Assembly: GCA_016342285.1 (NCBI GenBank)
Contig: JAEINQ010000047.1
Location: 1-51,695 of the forward strand
Length of the DNA stretch: 51,695 nucleotides
Direction of reading: 5' to 3'
From: Desulfobacterales bacterium
Lineage (GTDB): Bacteria; Desulfobacterota; Desulfobacteria; Desulfobacterales; JAEINQ01
Below, piece by piece: positions 24,620 to 33,700 of the stretch. Every line of letters begins with the position of its first letter. The stretch's first letter is position 1. A program made the translations under genes and the position numbers. The notes below the pieces were generated by a model. That model did no database searches, was not told where the DNA came from, and was given only the letters and a program-made list of their open reading frames with translations.

Positions 24620-25948
24620 ATGGCTAAAATAAAAAATCTGACTGAAACTGAAATCATTGAATCCGCAATTGAGGACTCATTAAGACCAGGTGACTACATC
24701 GGGTATAACTCAAGCTGGTCTTTCGTTTCAGAACTCGAAAAGGTCAAAAATAAAATTGACAATATTGTCAACCCAGAACCGATTCGAGCCATTGATCTGA
24801 TTGAAACATTTATCGCTGCCTGTTATGAGAAAGCAGAAGAGATCGATGACTCAAGTGGATCATTCGGCGATTTTGTTGAAGAATTGTTTTGCTCCTGGAT
24901 CAATGCCAGGCAGAAGGCCGACGTTGCAGCGAAAGAAACAGTTGAACGTCTTCTTGCGTGGATGGATAATGACGACTACGGTTTTACCTATCACTTGGAA
25001 CGAAACGTTTCCAAGCTCCTCAACAAAAATGGCTTAAGAGAATTTGCCATGGCCATTCGTGCTCGGTATGATGCAGAGGGGGTAAAAAATAACCATCGTC
25101 GGCAATGGGGAGAAACGCTTAAAAGCATTTATGCTGCCAGCCGTGACTTCAAATCCTATATTTCAATCTGCGATGAGACAGAGCTCTTGCCTGTTGATTG
25201 GGAGATTTTGGCGGGAATGCTTCTTTCACGTCGAAAACCAGCAGAGGCATTAAAATGGGTAGAAAAGGGACTTGAAATACAGAGCAATAATCAACTGCGC
25301 CGGGGATCAGGCTATAAACTTGATACCATGAAACGTGGTATCCTCACCAAACTTGGGAGACCTGAAGAAGCACTATCGGATGCATGGCAACATTTTTCTA
25401 AGCACCCTGATGAATTCACCCACAAAGAGCTGCTAAAGCATATTCCAAAACAACAACGTTCCGAATATCATAACCGTGTCCTTGAAGCCATAAGTACCGC
25501 TGAATTGGGACCCGCCATTGGCTTGCTGATCAAATTAAAAGAAAAAGATGTGCTTATTGAAAGGTTGCGAGAAACTTCTGGTAGCAGTTTAGAATCTCTA
25601 AGCCATTATACAACCGAACCAGCTGCAAAAAAACTTACCAAAGAGTATCCTGACGTAGCAGCTAAGCTTTATCAGGCCATGGGATTACGGATAGTAAATG
25701 CCAAAAAGAGTAAGTATTACGACGCTGCTATATCTAATTTTGAACAGGCTAAACGCTGCTATGAAAAAGCTGGTCTTGAATCAGTCTGGCTTGAATTGGT
25801 TGAAGACGTTAGAACCAATCATTATCGAAAATATAGTTTCATGCCGGGATTTGAACAGGTAGCTGAAGGGAAAGGTCCAAGCACAAAACCATCGTTTATT
25901 GAACTGGCAAAAACAAGAGCCAAAAAAACAGGTGGTTCAAGTCATTAG
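24620..25948 (+). CDS. Uncharacterised AT-rich protein with helical repeat-like C-terminus
   Basis: I do not recognise a named function in this 442-residue, mostly helical, soluble protein. The C-terminal part (about 190-430) looks TPR-like, with segments such as RRKPAEALKWVEKGLEIQ and YYDAAISNFEQAKRCYEKAG, then HYRKYSFMPGFEQV. That ending recalls the C-termini of DUF6880 and SWIM-zinc-finger-associated proteins; this is a weak match from memory. Base and codon use differ sharply from the flanking glycogen and Fic genes (many AAA, ATT, TTT codons), which suggests acquisition by transfer. Only AGGTGG lies upstream of the ATG. It follows the Fic gene by 115 bp but need not be functionally linked to it. 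Confidence 0.7.
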   Translation: MAKIKNLTETEIIESAIEDSLRPGDYIGYNSSWSFVSELEKVKNKIDNIVNPEPIRAIDLIETFIAACYEKAEEIDDSSGSFGDFVEELFCSWINARQKADVAAKETVERLLAWMDNDDYGFTYHLERNVSKLLNKNGLREFAMAIRARYDAEGVKNNHRRQWGETLKSIYAASRDFKSYISICDETELLPVDWEILAGMLLSRRKPAEALKWVEKGLEIQSNNQLRRGSGYKLDTMKRGILTKLGRPEEALSDAWQHFSKHPDEFTHKELLKHIPKQQRSEYHNRVLEAISTAELGPAIGLLIKLKEKDVLIERLRETSGSSLESLSHYTTEPAAKKLTKEYPDVAAKLYQAMGLRIVNAKKSKYYDAAISNFEQAKRCYEKAGLESVWLELVEDVRTNHYRKYSFMPGFEQVAEGKGPSTKPSFIELAKTRAKKTGGSSH

Positions 25949-26084
25949 CCCAACAATCCTGTGCTCCTGACTTCATGTTTCATTCATTTGGACAGGGATT
26001 AATGGCCACCACCAGCATGAAACGGGAATGATAGGAATGGGAGATCACGACCCGGGGAACGGACCCATCCCTTCTTGATGCACT

Positions 26085-26271
26085 CGTAAAAAGCTGTTCC
26101 AGGCCCAAAATGGCCATGTATCGGGAAAGAAACATGGCCCATGTCGGCACGCTTCCTTAGAAGTCCCAAAGTTCGTCATGCCTGCGAAGGCAGACATCCA
26201 GAACCATTTGAAATGACTGGATTCCCGCCTTCGCGGGAATGACGAAAAAAAACCGTTTTCGACTTTTTACG
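26085..26271. repeat. REP-like composite inverted-repeat element
   Basis: This element occupies most of the gap of about 325 bp between the AT-rich gene and the lytic transglycosylase. It has nested inverted repeats. The outer pair is CGTAAAAAG (26085-26093) with CTTTTTACG (26263-26271). A middle hairpin is GGCCATGT (26112-26119) with ACATGGCC (26132-26139). Two 28-bp arms (26174-26201 and 26217-26244) are inverted copies of each other, and the right one contains a perfect stem TTCCCGC-CTTC-GCGGGAA. The GTCATTCCCGCGAAGGCGGGAATCC-like core is common among bacterial repetitive extragenic palindromes. Confidence 0.7.
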
Positions 26272-26274
26272 GAT

Positions 26275-26865
26275 CTATCCCTTCTTGAATGCTTGATAAA
26301 AACGCATCACTTTTTCCACATAGCGGCGGGTTTCAGGGAAAGGGGGGATGCTGCGGTAGCGGTCCACGGTGGTGGGACCGGCATTGTAGGCGGCAAGGGC
26401 CAGGGGAAGCCGGCCATCAAACCGATCGAAGAGGGTTTTGAAATAGCGGGTGCCGGCCATGACGTTCTCCCGCGGATCAAAGGGGTTGGCGACCCTGAAT
26501 CCCTCCAGGTTCTCGGGCATGATCTGCATTAACCCCATGGCACCGCGTTTGGAGACGGCCTTGGGGTCAAAGTCCGACTCGGCCTTGATGATGGCTTTTA
26601 GGAGCGAAATCTCGACGCCGTGGGCCTCTGCGGCCCGTTGAATCAATTTGTCGAATCGGGCCGCCGGCCCGGCGTTGAAGTCATGCTTGGGTTTTTCCCG
26701 CATGTAGAGCCGGTATTTGCCGTCGGTGGGAAGATTGGTGAAATGAAGAACCCCTTGGCTGTCGACGTAGCGGTAGATATCGGCATGAACGGTCGTCGCT
26801 CCGGTCAACGCCACCACCGCGGAAATGAGAATCGCAAAAATCGTTGTCCGGGTTCGTAATTCCAT
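26275..26865 (-). CDS. Periplasmic lytic transglycosylase (Slt domain with DUF4124)
   Basis: The 196-residue protein has a signal peptide or N-terminal anchor (1-28). A short DUF4124-type segment follows (IYRYVDSQGVLHFTNLPTD), then a complete SLT domain: catalytic E96 in AIIKAESDFDP, GAMGLMQIMP and ALAAYNAGP. It would cleave peptidoglycan glycan strands to 1,6-anhydro products in the periplasm. The small single-domain size is typical of cell-wall-remodelling or machinery-associated transglycosylases. It stands alone, with a palindromic repeat element directly after its stop. Confidence 0.9.
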   Translation of the reverse strand: MELRTRTTIFAILISAVVALTGATTVHADIYRYVDSQGVLHFTNLPTDGKYRLYMREKPKHDFNAGPAARFDKLIQRAAEAHGVEISLLKAIIKAESDFDPKAVSKRGAMGLMQIMPENLEGFRVANPFDPRENVMAGTRYFKTLFDRFDGRLPLALAAYNAGPTTVDRYRSIPPFPETRRYVEKVMRFYQAFKKG

Positions 26866-27083
26866 GATCCGCTCCGCCCTGGGGATGAGAACCTTGGGAT
26901 CTCCGGGTCGACTAAAGCGAACTTCCCGGCCTTTCAGACCAATCTATATCGCTTCATACCTTGCTTTTCAAGGTTTTTCATCCAATTGGCCAAGGGAAAC
27001 CCTTTATGGAAAACGATTTGGGACGAAGATAGTCTTCAAAGCCCCTCCTGTTGAAGGATTTGTCTTCGTCAGAAACGTTAGCG

Positions 27084-27139
27084 TCCATATTTCAATTCGA
27101 AGCAGGAATCCAGGCCCTCTGGGCTTGGTCAGAGTCATT
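27084..27139 (-). repeat. Dispersed intergenic repeat, partial copy C (reverse)
   Basis: On the minus strand this reads TGACTCTGACCAAGCCC, a three-base loop, GGGCCTGG, then ATTCCTGCTTCGAATTGAAA. That matches the hairpin half of copies A, B and D. The hairpin CCAGGCCC-TCT-GGGCTTGG (27110-27128) has one mismatch. Its inner end overlaps the stop codon of the OsmC gene. The other half of the element is missing. Confidence 0.7.
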
Positions 27140-27539
27140 AGATAATTTCAAAACCGGTGGTAATCTTCGCCACCCCCCGGACCGTGGCCGCCACCGAGCA
27201 GTATTTTTCTTCGGACAGGGCGATGGCCTGGGAAATGGCCGTTTCCGTCAAATCCTTCCCGCTGACCCTAAAATTGACGTGAATGGTCCGGTAGGGCCAG
27301 GGCGGTTCGGGGTCCCGATCGCCGGTAATCACAATCTCCAGGCTGGAAAGCGGCTTTCGCTTCTTTTCCATGATCATCACCACATCCACGGCGGTACAGG
27401 AGGCCAGCGCCACGAGAAGCATCTCCGACGGACTCACGCCGCCCTGGCTGTCGCTGCCGGAAAGGACCACGCTGTGTCCCCTGGAATCCGTTCCCACGAA
27501 TTGCCCGCCTGCCACCCATTTTACCGTTGCGGTCGGCAC
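27138..27539 (-). CDS. OsmC/Ohr family peroxide-detoxifying protein
   Basis: The 133-residue protein carries the two reactive cysteines of the OsmC family, C48 (VALASCTAVDVV) and C114 (EKYCSVAATV). The overall layout is that of the YhfA-like OsmC subgroup. The expected function is thiol-dependent reduction of organic peroxides in the cytoplasm. The start codon is GTG, preceded by AGGGGA. The stop codon overlaps a partial dispersed repeat. A short hairpin element and the LUD-domain gene lie upstream in the same direction. Confidence 0.9.
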   Translation of the reverse strand: MPTATVKWVAGGQFVGTDSRGHSVVLSGSDSQGGVSPSEMLLVALASCTAVDVVMIMEKKRKPLSSLEIVITGDRDPEPPWPYRTIHVNFRVSGKDLTETAISQAIALSEEKYCSVAATVRGVAKITTGFEII

Positions 27540-27627
27540 GATCTGTCCCCTAATAAAAGTGCTCTGGCAATTGTATAATTAGTGCGCGTCCACGAATCGT
27601 TTTTTGAGCGGACGGGCACCCATGGAC

Positions 27628-27674
27628 GTTTCCAATTCATAAATGTGAATTTTTGTCCAATTATGGATGGAAAC
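27628..27674. repeat. Short palindromic element 3' of the LUD gene
   Basis: GTTTCCA (27628-27634) and TGGAAAC (27668-27674) bound a 47-bp imperfect palindrome. Its left part (TTCATAAATGTGAATTTTTG) matches the inverted right end of the 142-bp element after nrdJ (41983-42124), as if the middle had been deleted. It begins three bases past the LUD gene's stop codon on the minus strand. Confidence 0.6.
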
Positions 27675-27677
27675 GAA

Positions 27678-28331
27678 TTAAAAGCCAAGATCCTCATTGA
27701 TCAGCACCACCCTGATCCGCCCCTTTGGAAAGGACTTCTCGGTAATGGTCCAGTGGTTGCAAATCCGGTCGGGACTGCTGCACTCGGCGCAAATCGCTGT
27801 TTTGGCACAAGGCGTCTTTTTGTCCAGCCTTCGCGTGTTGACCGGTGCCGAATAACTCTTGATTCGAATCATGGCGTCTTCCAGGGAATTGACCAGTTTA
27901 TTTCGTCCCAGAAGGACCACCACCGCCTTGGGCCCGAAGGTCAGGGCCGCCACCCGGTTGCCGACCATATCCAGATTGACCAGTTGGCCTGCCTCGGTGA
28001 CGGCGTTGGTGCCGGTGATGAACAGGTCCACCAAAAGGGCCTGGCGTCTGAGTTCGTAGGCCTCCGCCGGAGACAGGGCTTTGTCAAAGGCATCGAGAAC
28101 CTTCAGGTCCGATCTGTTTTTGAGGCTGTTGTAAAGTTTGGTCTGGTGCAGGGTCAGCGATCCGCCCCAGGAAATAGATTCCGGCTTCGCTTTGGGAATA
28201 ATTTCCTCCAGCACGATGTCCCTGGCCGTGGCACTGTCATGGGCCAGAAAAACATCGAAATTGTTTTTTTCCAGGGTTTCTTTCAGATCGGTCAGCCTGC
28301 GGGTCCAGTAGTCCTCTATCGGTTTTTCCAT
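27678..28331 (-). CDS. LUD-domain protein (lactate-utilisation-like, DUF162)
   Basis: The 217-residue protein is a stand-alone LUD domain, with SWGGSLTLHQTKLY near the N-terminal third and AVTEAGQLVNLDMVGNRVAA in the centre. The C-terminal cysteine cluster CAKTAICAECSSPDRIC is usual in this family. LutB and LutC of lactate oxidation carry the same fold, but no lutA or iron-sulfur partner lies here, so its substrate is unknown. I place the start at the second of two tandem ATGs (28331), with AGGAG six bases upstream. The frame is open back to 28436 without family sequence. Confidence 0.8.
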   Translation of the reverse strand: MEKPIEDYWTRRLTDLKETLEKNNFDVFLAHDSATARDIVLEEIIPKAKPESISWGGSLTLHQTKLYNSLKNRSDLKVLDAFDKALSPAEAYELRRQALLVDLFITGTNAVTEAGQLVNLDMVGNRVAALTFGPKAVVVLLGRNKLVNSLEDAMIRIKSYSAPVNTRRLDKKTPCAKTAICAECSSPDRICNHWTITEKSFPKGRIRVVLINEDLGF

Positions 28332-28539
28332 CATCGACTCCTTTTTGGGTTGGCTTTGCCACACGTTCGCCGGGCATGGTCGGCTCAATTTCAGCGGCAT
28401 TCGTTCCTCTTTTAGCCGATCCTCTTTCAAAATCAAACCACTTTCCGGTTTCGCCCCCGGGTCGATTGTGGTAGGGGCGAAGAATTTGGGCTCTTCGCTG
28501 TTTCATATGGGTAAATTTGGGTAAAATTTTTCCCGCCAC

Positions 28540-28737
28540 GGCCAGGAGGGTGACGGTTCGCGGCTCGGAACTGTTTGAGCCGCTTAGGGCCCGTTACCCC
28601 GGACAGAAACACGTCCGGCGGCAAAACCTTCTTAACAATTCAAAATTTCAGCCTTTTCGACTGAAAGAGGGCGCTGTCCGGGGTTACGGTCGCTTAGCGA
28701 TGAGTTTTTCGGGCCGCGAACCGTCACCCTCCTGGCC
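28540..28737. repeat. 198-bp element with perfect 25-bp terminal inverted repeats
   Basis: The segment 28540-28564 is the exact reverse complement of 28713-28737. A second inner pair, CCGTTACCCCGGACAG (28591-28606) with 28674-28689, has one mismatch. Similarity extends weakly outward (TTCGCTGTTTCATATG versus CACGAAATAGCGAG). It contains no gene. It occupies the gap of about 450 bp between the divergent LUD and EamA genes and looks like a non-autonomous mobile element or a large cruciform-forming repeat. No target-site duplication is obvious. Confidence 0.7.
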
Positions 28738-28784
28738 CCACACGAAATAGCGAGAAACCAGAAATTGGTGTTTGGGAGCGGAAA

Positions 28785-29648
28785 TTGAAAATCAGGGGAT
28801 ATCTGCTCATCATGGCCGCCGCCGCCCTCTGGGGAATGCTCGGCCCTTTTGCCCGGCTCGCCTTCTCCAAAGGCCTGCTTCCCATGGAAGTGGCCTTCTG
28901 GCGGGCGGCACTGGCCTGGATCTTTTTCGGCGCCCATGCGTTACTGACCCGCCAAGTTCGCATGGCCCCCGGTGATGTGCCCGCCATGCTGGTTTTTGCC
29001 CTGACCGGCGTGACCCTCTTTTACGGATCCTACCAGGTGGCGGTTCAGCAAGGCGGGGCCGCCCTGGCCTCTGTTTTATTGTATACCGCGCCGGCCTGGG
29101 TGACGGTGCTGGCCCGGTTTTTTTTCGCCGAAGCCATTACCCGGGTGAAGGTGGCTGCCCTGGTCCTGACCCTGACCGGTGTCTGCGGGGTGTCCCTGGG
29201 CGCCGGCGGCACCGGGCTCCACGAATCCATCAGCCCAAAGGCCCTGGTTGCGGGACTGGCCGCCGGATTTTGTTATTCCATGTACTACTTGTTCGGAAAA
29301 CGCTTCTCCAGCCGCTACAGCTCTCCCAACCTTTTTTTGTACATGCTTCCCGTGGGGGCACTGACCCTGCTTCCCTGGGTCGATTTCGTCCATAAAACCC
29401 CTGTCGCTTGGGCGGCCCTGGGCTGCATCGCTCTCTTTTGCACCTACGGCGCCTATTTTTGCTATTACAACGGATTGAAATATCTGGAGGCCTCCAGGGC
29501 CTCCATTACGGCCACATTGGAACCGGTGGTGGCTGGGGTGGTGGCCTTTTTGTGGTGGGGAGAAGCCTTTTCCCTGGTGGGATATATCGGAGCCGGGCTG
29601 ATTCTTGCCGCGGTTTTGCTCATGGTTCTCGACAGCATCAAAAATTGA
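28785..29648 (+). CDS. EamA-family (DMT) transporter
   Basis: This 287-residue inner-membrane protein has ten predicted helices in two EamA repeats of about 140 residues each. The first includes AAALWGMLGPFARLAFSKGL. The second includes GLAAGFCYSMYYLFGKRFS and ends ATLEPVVAGVVAFLWWGE, the typical signature of the drug/metabolite transporter superfamily. The substrate cannot be predicted. The start is TTG, supported by GGGAG six to seven bases upstream. The gene begins about 48 bp after a large inverted-repeat element. Confidence 0.88.
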   Translation: MKIRGYLLIMAAAALWGMLGPFARLAFSKGLLPMEVAFWRAALAWIFFGAHALLTRQVRMAPGDVPAMLVFALTGVTLFYGSYQVAVQQGGAALASVLLYTAPAWVTVLARFFFAEAITRVKVAALVLTLTGVCGVSLGAGGTGLHESISPKALVAGLAAGFCYSMYYLFGKRFSSRYSSPNLFLYMLPVGALTLLPWVDFVHKTPVAWAALGCIALFCTYGAYFCYYNGLKYLEASRASITATLEPVVAGVVAFLWWGEAFSLVGYIGAGLILAAVLLMVLDSIKN

Positions 29649-29810
29649 CATAAGCTTTCACAAGGCACCCAGGCCATGAAGCTGACAATGCCGGTAAAGA
29701 ACAGCGCAAAGATCACCATGGGCCCTTTGATCAGGGGCACAAGGGTCACCAACACCGGAACGATGATGGTCAGGATAGGCAGGGCTTTGATCAGGTCTTT
29801 TTGGCCAACG
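29649..29810 (-). pseudogene. Possible remnant of a membrane protein gene
   Basis: On the minus strand this stretch encodes a hydrophobic, coding-like sequence (DLIKALPILTIIVPVLVTLV, then PLIKGPMVIFALFFTGIVSF). Third codon positions are GC-rich like true genes here. No plausible start with a ribosome-binding site precedes it, and the frame then runs on antisense into the EamA gene without a family-specific end. It may be the leftover of a deleted transporter. The call is tentative. Confidence 0.3.
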
Positions 29811-29832
29811 TAAAAATTCCGGCTGTAGGGTA

Positions 29833-29870
29833 TTGACACGGATATGCATACGAAGTTACTTTTATGCATA
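29833..29870 (+). promoter_or_regulatory. Promoter/operator of vapB: two TATGCATA palindromes
   Basis: The 8-bp palindrome TATGCATA occurs at 29843-29850 and 29863-29870, 20 bp apart centre to centre, i.e. on the same DNA face. A TTGACA (29833-29838) lies just upstream, with a weak -10 (TACTTT) between the palindromes. AAGGAGGGG follows directly as ribosome-binding site. The layout suits autoregulation by a dimeric VapB/VapBC complex. Confidence 0.6.
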
Positions 29871-29883
29871 AAGGAGGGGTATC

Positions 29884-30075
29884 ATGAGAACCACCCTGGA
29901 TTTACCTGAGGAGTTGTTGAACGAAGCGATGAAAGCGGCCCGAATCCATACGAAAACCGGCGTCATCATCGCGGCCCTGGAAGACCTGCTTAGAAAGTCC
30001 AAACTGACCCGACTCAAAGAGTTCAAGGGAAAAATAGACATGGATATGGATATGGATGTACTCAGGGGGCGGTGA
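29884..30075 (+). CDS. vapB: VapB-type antitoxin
   Basis: This 63-residue protein has an N-terminal ribbon-helix-helix (MRTTLDLPEELLNEAMKAAR) followed by a helical stretch typical of VapB antitoxins (TKTGVIIAALEDLLRKSK). It would bind its own promoter and neutralise VapC. The C-terminus has an odd short repeat of Met-Asp (DMDMDMD). The ribosome-binding site is AAGGAGG. Its TGA overlaps the ATG of the truncated toxin (TGATG). With the toxin broken, it may be an orphan antitoxin that protects against related toxins. Confidence 0.85.
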   Translation: MRTTLDLPEELLNEAMKAARIHTKTGVIIAALEDLLRKSKLTRLKEFKGKIDMDMDMDVLRGR

Positions 30076-30254
30076 TGTCGGTATTGGTGGATACCTCGGT
30101 ATGGGTCGATTATTTCAGGAGCGGGGAAAATTCAGAGCCACTCGATTTTTTGCTCGACGAAAATCTGGTCGTCACCAATGATCTCATCCTTGCCGAAATG
30201 ATCCCCTTTCTTAAAGTTCGCAAAGAAAGAAAGGTCATCTCCTATGAATGTTGA
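30075..30254 (+). pseudogene. vapC: Truncated VapC toxin (PIN domain)
   Basis: The frame begins as a normal PIN-domain ribonuclease: VLVDTSVWVDYFRSG with the first catalytic aspartate, then NDLILAEMIPFL with the conserved glutamate. It stops at about residue 59 where VapC proteins are usually near 130 residues. The last residues (KVISYEC) no longer follow the family. The remaining acidic residues of the active site are missing, so the product should be inactive. The end overlaps the 3' end of the convergent hypothetical gene, suggesting a deletion joined the two. Confidence 0.75.
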
Positions 30255-30619
30255 GTTTTCAGGACCCGGTAGGTCCGAAGCACGTATTTTACCGCAAAAT
30301 CGTCATGGGCGAAATATTTTCCGGCGTTGTCCAGGCAGGCGTCGCATAGGGCATTAAATACGGCCTCTTTTTCCTTTTCGTCGATAAAATTGCGCTCACC
30401 TTTTTGCTCAAATATAACCTTTGGTCCCAGGGCAGCAACAACGGCCTCGGGGTCGACCCCCCCGCCGGCCGGCGATGCCATGGCCTCGGCCACGTCAACC
30501 TCAATACGGGCCGACATGACGATCTGGTATCGGTCCCCGGCAATCTTTCGCGAGGCATCAAAAATTTCAAGCTTCAGCCCGTTTTTCAGTTCAACCGTGT
30601 GAACGCAGGTCTCTTCCAT
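30242..30619 (-). CDS. Conserved hypothetical protein
   Basis: This 125-residue soluble acidic protein has no family that I can name. It reads like an authentic gene: strand-rich first half (HTVELKNGLKLEIFDASRKI, RYQIVMSARIEV) and a helical C-terminus with paired cysteines (NALCDACLDNAGKYF). I prefer ATG 30619, four codons inside the longest frame, because GAGGA lies five bases upstream of it. It runs in the same direction as the EndoQ-UvrD gene but is separated from it by a strong terminator. Confidence 0.6.
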   Translation of the reverse strand: MEETCVHTVELKNGLKLEIFDASRKIAGDRYQIVMSARIEVDVAEAMASPAGGGVDPEAVVAALGPKVIFEQKGERNFIDEKEKEAVFNALCDACLDNAGKYFAHDDFAVKYVLRTYRVLKTQHS

Positions 30620-30685
30620 TACATTCCTCATTTAAAAATTGAATTCTCGCGGTTGGACATACCGCTCCCTTGATTAAAAAAATTG

Positions 30686-30722
30686 CCTTATATTTCACGG
30701 TTTTTTTCTGTGAAATATAAGG
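30686..30722 (-). terminator. Intrinsic terminator of the EndoQ-UvrD gene
   Basis: A perfect 13-bp stem (CCTTATATTTCAC, 30686-30698, pairing with 30710-30722) encloses an 11-base loop. It begins one base beyond the helicase stop codon. On the minus strand it is followed by a run of seven T. The stem is AT-rich but complete, a good Rho-independent terminator. Confidence 0.8.
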
Positions 30723-30723
30723 T

Positions 30724-33700
30724 TTAGAATAATTTCATCTGTACCTGACCGGGGTCCGGTTTCGGCGCCCAAGCCTCTTCCTGTTTTAATAGATTCTCCA
30801 TATCGGCCAGAAACGGGGAGCCTGTCTGAGACTGCCGGCGGCCATGGACCGTGCGGTTCCGGGCCCGGGTCAGATACAATTCTTTCTCGGCCCGGGTCAA
30901 GGCCACATAAAAGAGCCGGCGTTCCTCTTCTTCATCGACTATTTTTTTACCGCTCCTGGAAAACGGAATGATCCCCGCTTCACAGCCGGAAACGAAAACA
31001 ACCGTAAATTCCAATCCTTTGGCCGCGTGCATGGTCATCAGGGACACTTTTTCAACCCCGGGCATCAAGGTGTCGGAATCTTTACACAGGGCAATGTCGG
31101 CAATAAACCCGGCCGTGTCATGGCCGGCTTCCGAGGCCATTTCCATCAACCGGTCCAGGGCCTGACCGGACTTTTCGCTGAATAATTCCGTAACCTTGCT
31201 GTTTTTTAACAGGTAACGTATTTTTTCGGCCACAGGGATCGACCCCACAGCCTGCCCCAGGGTGAACAGGGTGCCGAGAAAATCATAGAGTCGCTGTTGG
31301 CGTTTTTGCGTCAACCCCGGAACCGGAAACTCGCGTACCTTAAAGCGCGCACGATCAACGGAAATTCGGTTTTTAATACACCACCATTTGAAACATCGGG
31401 CGCTGTCCCGGCTGATGCCCGGCCGGACAAGCCCTCGGATCCGCTCTAAATCGGTAAAGGAGCCGTTGCCGACGACGACTTTGAGTAAGGAGATTATTTC
31501 GGCTATCCCCTTTTTCCCGAAGAGGTTATCCCGGGCGGCCAGTTGAAAGGGGATACCGGCCGATTCGAACTGCTCGGCCACAACATCGAGTTGGTTCCGT
31601 GTTCGGGCCAGCACGGCAAAATCGGAAAAACCGAACCGGTCGTCTCCTCCGGTTTTACCGGCCTTGCCGAAATCCATGGCGTGCATGCCCAGTCCGCCCA
31701 CCATGGTTTCAATGGCCTTACCGATGACCACCGCCTCTCCTGTTTCTGTTCCGGCTTCCAGAACAGTGACCCGCTTTCCGCCAGCGGAAAGGGAACCGGT
31801 TCGGGTATCTATTCCATCGCTATGTTGGGGGCGGATGACCTGGTAGGCCGCCTGGAGAATGGTTTCCACGGACCGATAATTCCGGGTCAGCCGAATCACC
31901 GCCGCACCCGGGTAGTCGGCCATAAATTGGGTAAAATATCGGCGGTCGGAGCCTCTGAATCCGTAAATGGCCTGATCCGGGTCCCCTATGACAAACAGAT
32001 CATTCCCTTTTGACGCGAGTATTCGAATCAACCGGTACTGCCCGTAATTTAAGTCCTGGTATTCATCAATAAAAATATGCCTGAAGCGCTGGATGCAAGA
32101 CGCCAGAAATTTGGGATTCGATTCCAGCCTTCGGACCACCTTAATGATCAGATCCTCGAAGTCGAGCAGGCCTTGTTGGGTCAGCAGGCTCTCATAGATG
32201 CCGTAGACCTTCTTGAATCCATTTTTTTCAGCATCGGGTGTTATTTCACCAAGGTCATCCTGGGCTGTCAGCAACCGCTGTTTGGCCTGGAGGATCCGGT
32301 CAAGATTGGTCTGAAGGCTCCCTCCGGCCGGATCACCTCGTTCTAAAACCAATTCCATGGCATCGCCCACCAAAGCCTTTCGATCCGCATCATCGATAAT
32401 AGAGGCTCCGGTCACAACCCCTTCTTCCTTGAGCAGGCAGAGACAGAGTCCGTGAAAGGTTTTAATTAAAGGCCGGATTCCAGGACCGGGCATGAGGCGG
32501 CCAAGGCGCGCTGTCATCTCCTTGGCGGCCTTATTGGTGAAAGTGACCGCCAGAATCCGCTCGGGTAAGACACCCCTGTGCATCACCATATGGGCGATTC
32601 GTCGGGTCAAGGTCAGGGTTTTCCCGGTGCCTGGACCGGCAACAATCATCACTGGACCACTGCCGTGGGTGACGGCCCGGCGCTGCTCCGGATTGAGACC
32701 CGATGGAGAAAGGTCTTTAAAGGCGACTTTGGGCGGTGTTGCCACCCGCGGGATATCGGACGATGATTCTTCTGGCGGCTCTGGTGCAACCGAATTTTCT
32801 GATTTTTTGGGTATAATAAACAGACTTTTTTGACCTATCAAACGGTCGCGTTCATCGGTGGTAAAAATTTCAACGGTTCCGAACTGGCCGTCGAAGCCAC
32901 CGTTGACGTGGATTTGTCCGAAACGCATGCGGTGGATCGCTTCGGCCAGCAGGGGAATACCAGCCCGGTCAAGGCTGGCAATATCGATCTCCGTTAGAAT
33001 GGATAGTTCGCTTCCCAGGCTTTTCAACACTTTTTCATAGGCATGGCTCACTTTCTTGGATCCGGGACCCACCCGGTAAATATCTGCTAAAATATCCACC
33101 AGGGGGACCACGCTGGAAAAAGGGTGGGCTCCAGGCGGCTTTTCACCTTCGGGCCGGTCCGCCAACGCTTCTACCCGATAGAGCACCCCAAGGGTGAGCG
33201 GTTGCTGGCAGACCGGACAAATTCCGCGGGCTGCCACGGATTTTTGCGGGTGAAAGCAAATGCCGCATTTGCGGTGGCCATCCAGGTGGTATTTGCCCTC
33301 TTCGGGATAAAATTCCAGGGTTCCGAGAAAACGCCGGGGATCTCCGGTCTCCAAGGTGGAACGGATGTCATAAAAGGAAAGGTCGCAATCGAAAAGGTTG
33401 GCCTCCCGGCCGAGTTTGGATGGTGAGTGGGCGTCGGAGTTGGACACAAGGGTTCGACCGTCCAGGGCGGATACCCGCCAGTTCATGGCAGGATCACTGC
33501 TTAACCCCGTTTCCAGAGCAAAAATATGGGAAGAAAGATCTTCAAAACACGCTTCGATGGAATCGAAGCCGGATTTGGATCCCAGCATGGAAAACCAGGG
33601 GGTCCAGATGTGGGCTGGAATCAGAAAATTTCGCGAATCGGTCTCCAAGAGCAGTTCCAACAGGTTCCGGGCATCGAGTCCCAGAATGGGCCGGCCATCG

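Noticed and set aside
27582..28415. A 277-codon plus-strand frame opposite the LUD gene
   Set aside because: The minus strand encodes a complete LUD domain with its cysteine motif; the plus frame has no family features.
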